A DNA stretch of 9,356 nt, taken from contig PAGS01000012.1 in NCBI GenBank assembly GCA_002705465.1, positions 1 to 9,356 of the forward strand. Direction: 5' to 3'. A model generated the notes under the pieces. It was not told where the DNA came from. It made no database searches and worked only from the letters and a program-made list of their open reading frames with translations. The DNA comes from Halieaceae bacterium. GTDB lineage: Bacteria > Pseudomonadota > Gammaproteobacteria > Pseudomonadales > Halieaceae. A program made the position numbers and the translations under genes. Below, piece after piece: positions 1 to 6,248 of this stretch (position 1 is the first letter of the stretch; each line of letters begins with the position of its first letter).

Positions 1-378
1 CAGTGACGTAATTTGCGCCGCAACCAACTCGTCTTCGATGTCGCGGGCAGAATTTAACAGTGCTTTGTACCGGGCGTTCTCCGAGAGAAGCGAGACCAAT
101 CGCTGGGTTTGCCCTTTCAGTACTCGATTTTCTTGCTGTAATCGAAAAACCTCATCCTGCAAGGCAGCCCGAGACTGAAATGACTGCACCAGCCGATTCC
201 ATCCATCGACCGGTGCCAATATGACTTCCGCAGTCACTGCAACGAGATCGGTGGCCCCGCGCTGAAACGCCAGAAGCCGCGGGTGGTCGCGCAAAAGAAA
301 CAGACTTATCAGACATATGACACTCAGCACGAGGACTTTCGCGCCGATCGGGTTTTGCTTCAGGAAAAGCGGTTTGAT
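1..378 (-). CDS. mreC: Rod shape-determining protein MreC, N-terminal part (runs off the left edge)
   Basis: MreC is the periplasmic, bitopic scaffold of the cell-elongation complex and links cytoplasmic MreB to the wall synthases. The 126 visible codons begin IKPLFLKQNPIGAKV, matching the usual MreC opening (M-K-P-hydrophobic-F). A single membrane segment follows at about residues 11-29, then a hydrophilic stretch and a Gln/Leu-rich region at about 66-110 (LQDEVFRLQQENRVLKGQ) that looks like the MreC dimerising coiled coil. The beta-domain lies outside the window. The frame is open back to the mreB stop (403-405), but no ATG, GTG, TTG or CTG occurs between that stop and the conserved KPLF. 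A GGAG sits 7 nt before an ATC at 376-378, so I place the start there, at a non-canonical AUC. It lies 24 bp after mreB, surely in the same operon. The identity is firm and the start is inferred. Confidence 0.9.
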   Translation of the reverse strand, partial: MKPLFLKQNPIGAKVLVLSVICLISLFLLRDHPRLLAFQRGATDLVAVTAEVILAPVDGWNRLVQSFQSRAALQDEVFRLQQENRVLKGQTQRLVSLLSENARYKALLNSARDIEDELVAAQITSL

Positions 379-384
379 GTCGCT

Positions 385-388
385 GCTC
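385..388 (-). promoter_or_regulatory. Shine-Dalgarno that decides the unusual mreC start
   Basis: On the minus strand GGAG is followed by CAGCGAC and then ATC AAA CCG. The 7-nt spacing is ideal for initiation at the ATC (376-378). The nearby ATG (393-395) is in another frame, lies upstream of this GGAG, and reaches a stop after 11 codons, so it cannot start mreC. Confidence 0.55.
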
Positions 389-402
389 CAGTCATGCGGG
401 AC

Positions 403-1440
403 TTATTCTGTGGAGAGCAGATCCAGCACGTGACGATCCATAAGCTCAAGTGCCTTACCGCCGCCTCGGGCGACACAGGTCAGTGGATCCTCAGCGATAA
501 AGGCTGGCAAACCTGTCTCACTGGAGATGCGCTTGTCGAGATCAGCGAGGAGCGCGCCGCCGCCCGTCAAGACGATACCAGACTCTGCAATATCAGCCGC
601 CAGCTCTGGTGGAGACTGTTCAAGTGCGAGCTTAATCGCCCGCATCATTGCGTCCAGAGGTTCCTCAAGCGCAGACAGTACTTCATCGTTGGTCAGCGTG
701 AAGCCTCTGGGCACACCCTCTGCCAAATGGCGCCCCCTCACGTCGATTTCTTTCAATTCTTCAGCTTTGAAACCACACCCGATCTCTTGCTTGATTCGCT
801 CTGCGGTCGAGTCGCCGATCAAGCTGCCATATTTGCGTCGCACATAAGACACAATCGATTCATCAAATCGGTCGCCTCCAATGCGAATCGAGTCCCGGTA
901 GACCACGCCATTCAGGGAAATGATCGCGATCTCTGTGGTGCCGCCGCCGATGTCGACGACCATGCAACCTGTCGCTTCTTCCACATGCAAGCCTGCCCCA
1001 ATCGCTGCAGCCATGGGCTCTTCAATCAGTTTAACCTCTCGCGCCCCCGCACTGAGCGCTGATTCCCTGATTGCACGCCGCTCTACCTGTGTCGACGTAC
1101 ACGGTACACAGATCAACACCCTTGGGCTTGGCCGAATAAATTTGGTTTCATGCACCTTCGCAATAAAGTGCTGCAGCATCTTTTCCGTGACTTGGAAATC
1201 GGCGATGACACCGTCTTTCAGGGGGCGTATCGCTTGAATGTTCCCGGGGGTTCGGCCGAGCATGCGCTTAGCTTCTTTTCCGACAGCCTCAATAGACTTC
1301 TGGCCATTGTGCATGCGAATCGCCACTACCGAGGGTTCATCAAGAATGATGCCCCTGTCCTTGACATAGATCAGCGTGTTAGCCGTGCCGAGGTCAATCG
1401 ACATATCGGTAGAAAACATGCCTCGAAGGCGCTTGAGCAT
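403..1440 (-). CDS. mreB: Rod shape-determining protein MreB (bacterial actin)
   Basis: MreB is an ATP-dependent actin homologue that forms membrane-associated filaments in the cytoplasm and guides lateral wall synthesis with MreC, MreD and RodA/PBP2. The protein has 345 residues, the normal length. The actin-fold motifs are intact: phosphate-1 DLGTANT at 16-22, connect-1 GVIADF at 77-82, EEPMAAAIG near 140-148, phosphate-2 DIGGGTTEI at 163-171, and adenosine motif TGGGALL at 292-298. The N-terminus [10 protein letters not shown] carries the basic/hydrophobic amphipathic membrane anchor typical of proteobacterial MreB. The ATG start is supported by AGGGA (1447-1451) with a 6-nt spacer and by the conserved N-terminus. 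It is the first gene of the mreB-mreC unit and is divergent from gatC. Nothing in the protein looks unusual. Confidence 0.98.
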   Translation of the reverse strand: MLKRLRGMFSTDMSIDLGTANTLIYVKDRGIILDEPSVVAIRMHNGQKSIEAVGKEAKRMLGRTPGNIQAIRPLKDGVIADFQVTEKMLQHFIAKVHETKFIRPSPRVLICVPCTSTQVERRAIRESALSAGAREVKLIEEPMAAAIGAGLHVEEATGCMVVDIGGGTTEIAIISLNGVVYRDSIRIGGDRFDESIVSYVRRKYGSLIGDSTAERIKQEIGCGFKAEELKEIDVRGRHLAEGVPRGFTLTNDEVLSALEEPLDAMMRAIKLALEQSPPELAADIAESGIVLTGGGALLADLDKRISSETGLPAFIAEDPLTCVARGGGKALELMDRHVLDLLSTE

Positions 1441-1579
1441 TCTCGTTCCCTGACTCTAAGGTCGTTCTTAAGTGGTCTGTCTGGAAGCTTCGGTCTCTGT
1501 CTGACGTTCTGAGAAGAGACAGCAAATTCAGCCTGAAAATGCCCCCAAAATCACTGCTTATGGCGGCAAATGCCTTGGG

Positions 1580-1608
1580 AATGTAGCAATGCGGGGGTTT
1601 TTGGGCAA
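1580..1608 (-). promoter_or_regulatory. Candidate sigma70 promoter for mreB
   Basis: On the minus strand TTGCCC (-35, plus positions 1603-1608) is followed by exactly 17 bp and then TACATT (-10, plus positions 1580-1585). The -10 is preceded by TGC, an extended -10 element. Both hexamers match consensus at 4 of 6 positions. Initiation about 7 bp downstream would give mreB a leader of roughly 130 nt. This is a pattern match only. Confidence 0.4.
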
Positions 1609-1627
1609 GCCGCAAGTGTGTTAGTTT
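1601..1627 (+). promoter_or_regulatory. Weak candidate promoter for gatCAB
   Basis: TTGGGC (1601-1606) and TAGTTT (1622-1627) are separated by a short 15-bp spacer. The -10 is preceded by TGT (1619-1621), so it could act as an extended -10. Its -35 overlaps the candidate mreB -35 on the other strand, so the two promoters might compete. The leader to gatC would be about 20 nt. The match is weak. Confidence 0.25.
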
Positions 1628-1633
1628 TCGCCG

Positions 1634-1645
1634 CCTCCGAGGAGG
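1634..1645 (+). promoter_or_regulatory. gatC Shine-Dalgarno inside a small inverted repeat
   Basis: AGGAGG (1640-1645) lies 9 nt before the gatC ATG and is a near-perfect Shine-Dalgarno. It forms the right arm of CCTCC-GA-GGAGG. A 4-bp stem (1634-1637 with 1642-1645) and a CGAG loop could partly sequester it. The stem is short, so any effect is uncertain. Confidence 0.6.
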
Positions 1646-1654
1646 ATACGTTAC

Positions 1655-1942
1655 ATGTCTGTCACACCCCAAGATGTCGAGAAGGTGGCGCTTCTGGCGA
1701 GCCTCGCAATTTCAGAATCTGACCTCCCCGAGGTGACAGAAAGATTCTCTCGCGTGCTCAACCTTGTTGATGAGCTCAACACCATCGACACTGAAAGCGT
1801 GACTCCCATGTCTAATCCACACGACATGGAACAGCGTCTCAGACCGGATATCGTCACCTGCGAAGACAACCGTGAGGCCCTTATGGCCTCTGCGCCTGCA
1901 CAAGAGCAAGGTTATTTCCTGGTACCGAAGGTAATCGACTGA
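1655..1942 (+). CDS. gatC: Asp-tRNA(Asn)/Glu-tRNA(Gln) amidotransferase subunit C
   Basis: GatC is the small subunit that wraps around and stabilises GatA at its interface with GatB in the cytoplasmic GatCAB amidotransferase. This enzyme converts misacylated Asp-tRNA(Asn) and/or Glu-tRNA(Gln) to the cognate amide form. The protein has 95 residues, the usual length. It shows the family pattern: an N-terminal helix ([14 protein letters not shown]), the [25 protein letters not shown] stretch with the conserved D-T-x-x-V-x-P-M turn at about residues 46-54, LRPD at about 63-66, and a C-terminal YFLVPKVID. The ATG follows a strong AGGAGG. Its TGA shares one base with the ATG of gatA (TGATG, 1940-1944), so translation is probably coupled. 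Confidence 0.97.
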   Translation: MSVTPQDVEKVALLASLAISESDLPEVTERFSRVLNLVDELNTIDTESVTPMSNPHDMEQRLRPDIVTCEDNREALMASAPAQEQGYFLVPKVID

Positions 1943-3420
1943 TGGCTGAAAATGCTCTGCTCACGGCGCCCGTCAGCAAACTGAAGCAACTGCTACTCGA
2001 CCGCACCGTCTCCAGTGAGGAGCTCACCGAAGCTTATCTCGCGCAGATTGCGGCTGAAAATGCCAGTCTCAATGCCGTCGTGACAGTCTGTGCCGAGGAG
2101 GCGCTGGCATCGGCTCGCAACGCCGACGCGCAGATCGCGCGCGGGACGACAAGGTCACTCACCGGCATTCCGCTACTACACAAGGATATCTTTTGCACCG
2201 AGGGAGTTCGCACCACATGTGGTTCGCGCATGCTGGAGAGTTTTGTGCCCGCTTATGACGCCACCGTGGTTACCAAAATGAAGGCTGAGGGTGCCGTCAT
2301 GCTTGGCAAATGCAACATGGATGAATTTGCGATGGGCTCATCGAATGAGACCAGCTTCTTTGGTCCCGTGAGGAACCCCTGGGATCTGAGCTGTGTACCG
2401 GGCGGCAGCTCTGGCGGATCAGCTGCGGCGCTTGCGTCGGGAATGGCGCCCCTTGTTACCGGTACCGACACTGGCGGCTCTATCCGTCAACCAGCATCGC
2501 TGTGCGGGGTGACTGGACTCAAGCCCACCTACGGGCGAGTCTCTCGGCTCGGTATCATCGCTTTTGCCTCGTCCCTTGATCAGGCGGGACCCATGGCGCG
2601 GACCGCCGAGGATTGCGCGCTGGCACTGACCGCCATGTCTGGCATCGACCCAGGGGACTCAACTTCAGCCGACATACCGGTCCCAGACTTTCACTCAGCG
2701 CTTAGCACTGATGTGAATGGGCTTCGAATTGGACTGCCGAGGGAGTATTTCAATGACGACCTCGATAGCCGGGTTCGAGAAAATGTGATGGCGGCCTTGG
2801 CCGAGTTGGAGAGAGCCGGCGCCATACTGCACGATGTTGACTTGCCCCATAGCCACTTCGCCATTGCGACTTATTATGTGATCGCACCTGCCGAAGCCTC
2901 GGCTAATCTGGCGCGATATGATGGGGTCCGGTTTGGCTATCGGTGCGACGCGCCAGCAGACCTGGAAGATCTCTATCAACGCTCTCGCAGTGAAGGGTTT
3001 GGCGAGGAGGTCCAGCGGCGAATCCTCGTGGGTACTTACGCGCTCTCCGCCGGCTTCTATGATGCGTATTTTAACAAGGCGCAACAGGTTCGCAGGATCA
3101 TCACCGAGGACTTTCAGCGTGCCTTCGAACAAGTCGATGTGATTGCCTGCCCGGCCGCACCGGGCGTGGCATTCCCCTTTGGTTCGAAGCAGCAAGACCC
3201 CATTGCAATGTACATGGAAGACATCTACACCTTGGCCGTCAATTTGGCTGGCCTACCCGGTCTGTCGACCCCCGCAGGGCTCATTGATGGCATGCCCGTT
3301 GGACTCCAGTTGATCGGCAAACCCTTCGACGAGCAGACCATACTCAACGCCGCTTTTCGTCTTCAAAACGATACGGATTGGCACTTGGCCTGCCCCGACC
3401 TCGCGAGTCTTTCGTCATGA
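1942..3420 (+). CDS. gatA: Asp-tRNA(Asn)/Glu-tRNA(Gln) amidotransferase subunit A
   Basis: GatA is the amidase-signature glutaminase of GatCAB. It hydrolyses glutamine and channels the ammonia to the transamidation site on GatB. The protein has 492 residues, close to the family norm of about 485. The Ser-cisSer-Lys triad is complete: Lys81 in HKDIFCTEG, cis-Ser156 in [10 protein letters not shown], and nucleophile Ser180 in [11 protein letters not shown]. These are each offset by two from the well-studied S. aureus residues 79, 154 and 178. The Gly/Ser-rich amidase signature spans about 153-187, and the C-terminal part has the expected [13 protein letters not shown] and [11 protein letters not shown] blocks. 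The start overlaps the gatC stop by one base and has GAAGG (1927-1931) upstream. It ends in an ATGA overlap with gatB. Confidence 0.98.
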   Translation: MAENALLTAPVSKLKQLLLDRTVSSEELTEAYLAQIAAENASLNAVVTVCAEEALASARNADAQIARGTTRSLTGIPLLHKDIFCTEGVRTTCGSRMLESFVPAYDATVVTKMKAEGAVMLGKCNMDEFAMGSSNETSFFGPVRNPWDLSCVPGGSSGGSAAALASGMAPLVTGTDTGGSIRQPASLCGVTGLKPTYGRVSRLGIIAFASSLDQAGPMARTAEDCALALTAMSGIDPGDSTSADIPVPDFHSALSTDVNGLRIGLPREYFNDDLDSRVRENVMAALAELERAGAILHDVDLPHSHFAIATYYVIAPAEASANLARYDGVRFGYRCDAPADLEDLYQRSRSEGFGEEVQRRILVGTYALSAGFYDAYFNKAQQVRRIITEDFQRAFEQVDVIACPAAPGVAFPFGSKQQDPIAMYMEDIYTLAVNLAGLPGLSTPAGLIDGMPVGLQLIGKPFDEQTILNAAFRLQNDTDWHLACPDLASLSS

Positions 3421-4868
3421 ACTGGGAAATCGTGATGGGATTAGAGGTGCACTTGCAGCTTGCCACTCAGTCCAAAATTTTCTCTGGTTCATCGACGCAA
3501 TTTGGCGCATCACCGAATGTGCAGGCCGATGCCGTTGATCTAGGCATGCCCGGTATGCTACCTGTTCTTAATGAGGAAGCCGTGCGACACGCCGTTACGT
3601 TTGGCTTGGGAATCGGTGCGCGAATTGGACACCGATCCGTATTCGATCGGAAAAACTACTTCTACCCCGACCTCCCCAAAGGATATCAGGTGAGTCAATT
3701 TTTTGCTCCGATTGTCTGCGAGGGCATTTTTGAAGTGCCACTGGAAAACGGCAGTCTCTATCCAATTCGCATTACCCGGGCCCATTTGGAAGAGGATGCC
3801 GGAAAGTCGGTCCACGACGAGTTCGCTCATGAGACCGGCATTGACCTCAATCGCGCTGGCACCCCACTTTTAGAGATTGTCACGGAACCCGACTTCCGCT
3901 CTGCAGAGCAAGCCGTGGCCTACCTGAAGGCACTCCATTCACTGGTTACTTATCTGGGCATTTCCGACGGCAACATGGCTGAAGGCTCAATGCGCTGCGA
4001 CATCAACATCTCATTGCGCAAGAAAGGATCGGATGAGCTAGGCACAAGAACAGAGATCAAAAATGTGAACTCCTTTAGGTTCGTTGAGAGAGCCATTTAC
4101 AGTGAGTATGAAAGACAAGCCGAGATCCTTGAGAGCGGCGGGGCTATCACTCAGGAGACACGCCTGTACGATGCTGATCGCGACACCACGCGCTCAATGC
4201 GCTCCAAGGAGGTGGCGAATGATTATCGCTACTTCCCCGAGCCGGATCTTCTCCCCATCGTCATCGATGAGGCCTACATTGATGCAGTGCGGCAAAGCCT
4301 ACCCGAGCTGCCCACGGCAAAGCGTGAGCGATTCCTAGCCGAGTATGGGGTGAGCGAATACGCGGCATCATTGCTGGTGCCAAACCATGACATGGCCGAC
4401 TACTTCGAGTCCGTCGCGAAGGCGTCAGGCGCCTCTAAACTGGCCGCCAACTTGATTCTGGGAGACCTGACGGCTGCGCTGAATCGTCATGAGCTCAGTA
4501 TCACTGAAAGCCCTGTCTCAGCTGAACGCCTTGGTGGCCTGGTAAGCCGGGTAGAGGACGGTACCCTATCCAGCAAATTGGCCAAGCAGGTTTTTGACGC
4601 CCTATGGGAAGGTGAGGGCGACGCCGATCAGATTATTGCCGCGAGAGGGCTAAAACAAGTCAGTGATTCGAGCGCACTGGAGGCGATGGTCACTGAGGTC
4701 ATAGCCAATAACCCCGATCAGGTGGCCCAATACATCGCGGCGGATGAGGCAAAGCGCAAGAAACTGAGTGGCTTCTTCGTAGGACAAATCATGAAAGCGT
4801 CCAAGGGCCAGGCCAACCCACAGATGATCAATCAGTTACTGCTGGAGAAATTAGAGAGTCAGTCCTGA
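3417..4868 (+). CDS. gatB: Asp-tRNA(Asn)/Glu-tRNA(Gln) amidotransferase subunit B
   Basis: GatB binds the misacylated tRNA, phosphorylates the Asp/Glu side chain with ATP and transfers ammonia to it. The protein has 483 residues, a normal length. It shows MGLEVHLQL at 7-15, the [14 protein letters not shown] signature at 81-94, HLEEDAGK at 123-130, the catalytic-core blocks [18 protein letters not shown] at 143-160 and [15 protein letters not shown] at 187-201, and [11 protein letters not shown] at 210-220. A C-terminal helical/YqeY tRNA-binding part ends in [18 protein letters not shown]. The start at 3417 matches the family N-terminus [10 protein letters not shown]. The ATG overlaps the gatA stop (ATGA, 3417-3420) with little Shine-Dalgarno of its own, implying coupling. 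The Cys residues of zinc-binding GatB variants are absent at 21-25 (IFSGS). The 3' end overlaps the convergent smrA by 10 bp. Confidence 0.98.
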   Translation: MNWEIVMGLEVHLQLATQSKIFSGSSTQFGASPNVQADAVDLGMPGMLPVLNEEAVRHAVTFGLGIGARIGHRSVFDRKNYFYPDLPKGYQVSQFFAPIVCEGIFEVPLENGSLYPIRITRAHLEEDAGKSVHDEFAHETGIDLNRAGTPLLEIVTEPDFRSAEQAVAYLKALHSLVTYLGISDGNMAEGSMRCDINISLRKKGSDELGTRTEIKNVNSFRFVERAIYSEYERQAEILESGGAITQETRLYDADRDTTRSMRSKEVANDYRYFPEPDLLPIVIDEAYIDAVRQSLPELPTAKRERFLAEYGVSEYAASLLVPNHDMADYFESVAKASGASKLAANLILGDLTAALNRHELSITESPVSAERLGGLVSRVEDGTLSSKLAKQVFDALWEGEGDADQIIAARGLKQVSDSSALEAMVTEVIANNPDQVAQYIAADEAKRKKLSGFFVGQIMKASKGQANPQMINQLLLEKLESQS

Positions 4869-5446
4869 ACTCTGCCTTTGAGGTATTTAAGGCGATTCTC
4901 ACGCTTCTGTTCCGCACTTTTACGAAGCAATACGTAGACAGCACCAGTGCCACCGTGTTGAGGCTGCGCGGAGTGGAAAGCCTGAACGGCCTCTAATTCT
5001 CGCAACCATTGGTTCACGTAGCCTTTCAGCACCGCCGTTTTGTCTCCGTTGGCCTTTGAGTGGCCTTTTCCGTGCACAATCAGCAGAGTTCTCAAGCCGA
5101 GATGGCTTGCCTCGCTAATGAACGAAAATACCTCCTCTCTCGCCTGCTTGATCGCAAATCGGTGAAGGTCGAGGCGGGCATCAAGCTGATAATGGCCGAG
5201 GCGAAGCTTTCGATACACTCCGTTTTGGATACCTGGGCGCTTGAACTCGAGGATGTACCAAGCGTCAAGCGGATCGATTCCCTCGTCAGCCAGCGGGTTT
5301 ACGATGGCCTCCTCGCCCTCTGCAGCCCTTTGTCGACCTTCCCGCTGGTCCTGAGACAATCGCTCCTTGACCAAGCGCACACGCGCGTCACGCCCAAGCG
5401 GGGTGACGCCAGCCATTTCCTCAGCAAAAAGATCTTCGTCACTCAC
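4859..5446 (-). CDS. smrA: Smr-domain protein of the SmrA (YdaL) type, probable endonuclease
   Basis: Smr domains are small nucleic-acid nuclease/binding modules related to the C-terminus of MutS2. Stand-alone bacterial forms include SmrA and SmrB; SmrB cuts mRNA at collided ribosomes, while the role of SmrA is less clear. From the chosen GTG the product has 195 residues. An acidic opening, [16 protein letters not shown], resembles the family start. A charged linker follows, then [20 protein letters not shown] just before the Smr domain (about residues 92-179). The domain motifs are LDLH at 92-95, HGKG at 125-128 and HGGTGA at 164-169. The motif residue after LDLH is Arg, not the more common Gly. 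A TTG at 5465-5467 would add seven residues, but it lies only about 10 bp after a candidate -10 box, so I prefer GTG. It is convergent with gatB and divergent from cysZ. Confidence 0.88.
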   Translation of the reverse strand: MSDEDLFAEEMAGVTPLGRDARVRLVKERLSQDQREGRQRAAEGEEAIVNPLADEGIDPLDAWYILEFKRPGIQNGVYRKLRLGHYQLDARLDLHRFAIKQAREEVFSFISEASHLGLRTLLIVHGKGHSKANGDKTAVLKGYVNQWLRELEAVQAFHSAQPQHGGTGAVYVLLRKSAEQKRENRLKYLKGRVQD

Positions 5447-5477
5447 GGATGATTGCGCTCTGGTCAAGGATTACGAC

Positions 5478-5485
5478 AGTATAGT
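5478..5485. promoter_or_regulatory. Overlapping opposed -10 boxes between smrA and cysZ
   Basis: AGTATAGT reads as TATAGT on the plus strand (5480-5485, toward cysZ) and as TATACT on the minus strand (5478-5483, toward smrA). Each matches the -10 consensus at 5 of 6 positions. Neither has a clear -35. The position suits both genes: about 25 bp before the cysZ ATG and about 30 bp before the smrA GTG. This would be one symmetrical bidirectional promoter. Confidence 0.4.
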
Positions 5486-5510
5486 GACCAGCCAGCAGGA
5501 CAGCGACCAC

Positions 5511-6248
5511 ATGAGCGGCAATCTATTCACAGGAGCAGGCTATTTTTTGCGGGGACTAACGATGCTCTCGGAACCGGGTCTGCGTCGTTTCGTCATCGTG
5601 CCGCTCATGGCCAACATCATGCTATTCAGCCTCATGGGGTGGCTACTCTTCGAGATGATTTCTGATTTTTATGACGCAGCGCTCCTCACCATCCCCGAAT
5701 GGCTGCAGTTTCTCTCTTGGATCATCACGCCGCTACTGTGGTTAGTCGGCGGACTGATGACCGGCTATGCCTCGACCTTTTTTGTCCTGATGCTGACCTC
5801 GCCGTTTCACGCCCTGTTGGCTGAAAAAGTTGAGGAGGTCGTCACTGGTGAGCCGGTGCCCGCTCTCGACGGCGTCGCGGCCGCATTACTTGAGGCACCT
5901 CGGGCGTTCTTTCGCGAGATACGAAAAGTGCTGTACTACTTACCGATGGCCCTAGGGGTGGTGTTGATAACTGCTATTCCCGTCATCAACGCTGTTGCGC
6001 CTTTGGCCTGGTTTTTACTGGGGGCCTGGATGATGAGTCTGCAGTTCGTTGACTATCCGATGGATAACCATCGCCTGCCTTTCCGTGACGTTCGTGACGC
6101 CTGCGCGGCGCGGCGGCTATCGACCACGGGCTTCGGCGGTGCCGTAGCCTTCTTCACCGGCATTCCACTTCTCAACCTCGTGGTCATCCCCGCGGCGGTG
6201 ATAGGCGCAACCCTGCTGTGGTGCGAGGAATTGCGGCAGCACCGCTAG
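5511..6248 (+). CDS. cysZ: CysZ-family sulfate transporter (EI24 domain inner-membrane protein)
   Basis: CysZ mediates sulfate uptake across the inner membrane for cysteine synthesis. The protein has 245 residues against about 250 in E. coli. It matches the family from end to end: GAGYFLRGLTMLSEPGLRRF at 8-27, hydrophobic segments at about 27-49, 66-97, 141-178 and 209-237, and the signature QFVDYPMDNHRLPF at 178-191. It ends with the conserved FFTGIPLLNLVVIPAAVIGATLLW. The ATG at 5511 has AGGA (5497-5500) 10 nt upstream and gives the family N-terminus. Upstream in-frame codons lie across the smrA start and the candidate promoter. No other sulfate-assimilation gene is nearby, so it is a lone gene here. 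Its TAG stop shares the CTAG tetramer with the rhlB stop on the other strand. Confidence 0.93.
   Translation: MSGNLFTGAGYFLRGLTMLSEPGLRRFVIVPLMANIMLFSLMGWLLFEMISDFYDAALLTIPEWLQFLSWIITPLLWLVGGLMTGYASTFFVLMLTSPFHALLAEKVEEVVTGEPVPALDGVAAALLEAPRAFFREIRKVLYYLPMALGVVLITAIPVINAVAPLAWFLLGAWMMSLQFVDYPMDNHRLPFRDVRDACAARRLSTTGFGGAVAFFTGIPLLNLVVIPAAVIGATLLWCEELRQHR

Larger units (their letters stand above)
1441..1654. other. Divergent mreB/gatC intergenic regulatory region
   Basis: These 214 bp separate the two divergent operons. I see no convincing small gene. The region holds a candidate mreB promoter, a weaker gatC promoter overlapping it, and an mreB leader with two TCTGTCTG direct repeats (1476-1483 and 1496-1503). 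It also holds two short palindromes, TTCAG-C-CTGAA (1527-1537) and TTCT-G-AGAA (1507-1515), and a CCTCC-GA-GGAGG inverted repeat over the gatC ribosome-binding site. No rho-independent terminator is present, as expected between divergent genes. Confidence 0.7.

Noticed and set aside
393..395. ATG just after the mreB stop as the mreC start, directly or with a frameshift
   Set aside because: It is in a different frame and reaches TGA after 11 codons. Reaching the mreC frame would need a -1 slip at CTTTTCC, which is not a good slippery heptamer, and the GGAG lies downstream of this ATG.
283..1062. A 259-codon plus-strand open frame opposite mreC and mreB
   Set aside because: It lies antisense to two clearly conserved genes, has no recognisable domain and no convincing start signal, and its composition is what an antisense shadow of mreB would give.
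1541..1603. Paired C-run (CCCCC) and G-run followed by T's (GGGGGTTTTT) as a rho-independent terminator
   Set aside because: The arms are about 50 bp apart with little complementarity beyond the runs, and the site lies between divergent genes where no terminator is needed.
1394..1672. A 92-codon minus-strand open frame across the mreB/gatC gap
   Set aside because: Its product is Arg/His-rich with no family resemblance. It overlaps the start regions of both genes and has no ribosome-binding site.
2695..3195. A 166-codon minus-strand open frame inside gatA
   Set aside because: It is wholly antisense to conserved GatA coding sequence and shows no independent motif.
3378..3416. An upstream in-frame start for gatB (13 extra residues)
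   Set aside because: The family N-terminus [10 protein letters not shown] begins exactly at 3417, and the ATGA overlap with the gatA stop is the typical arrangement.
5060..5510. A plus-strand frame opposite smrA and a long N-terminal extension of cysZ
   Set aside because: Both are shadows of smrA. CysZ homologues align from the ATG at 5511, which has its own AGGA.
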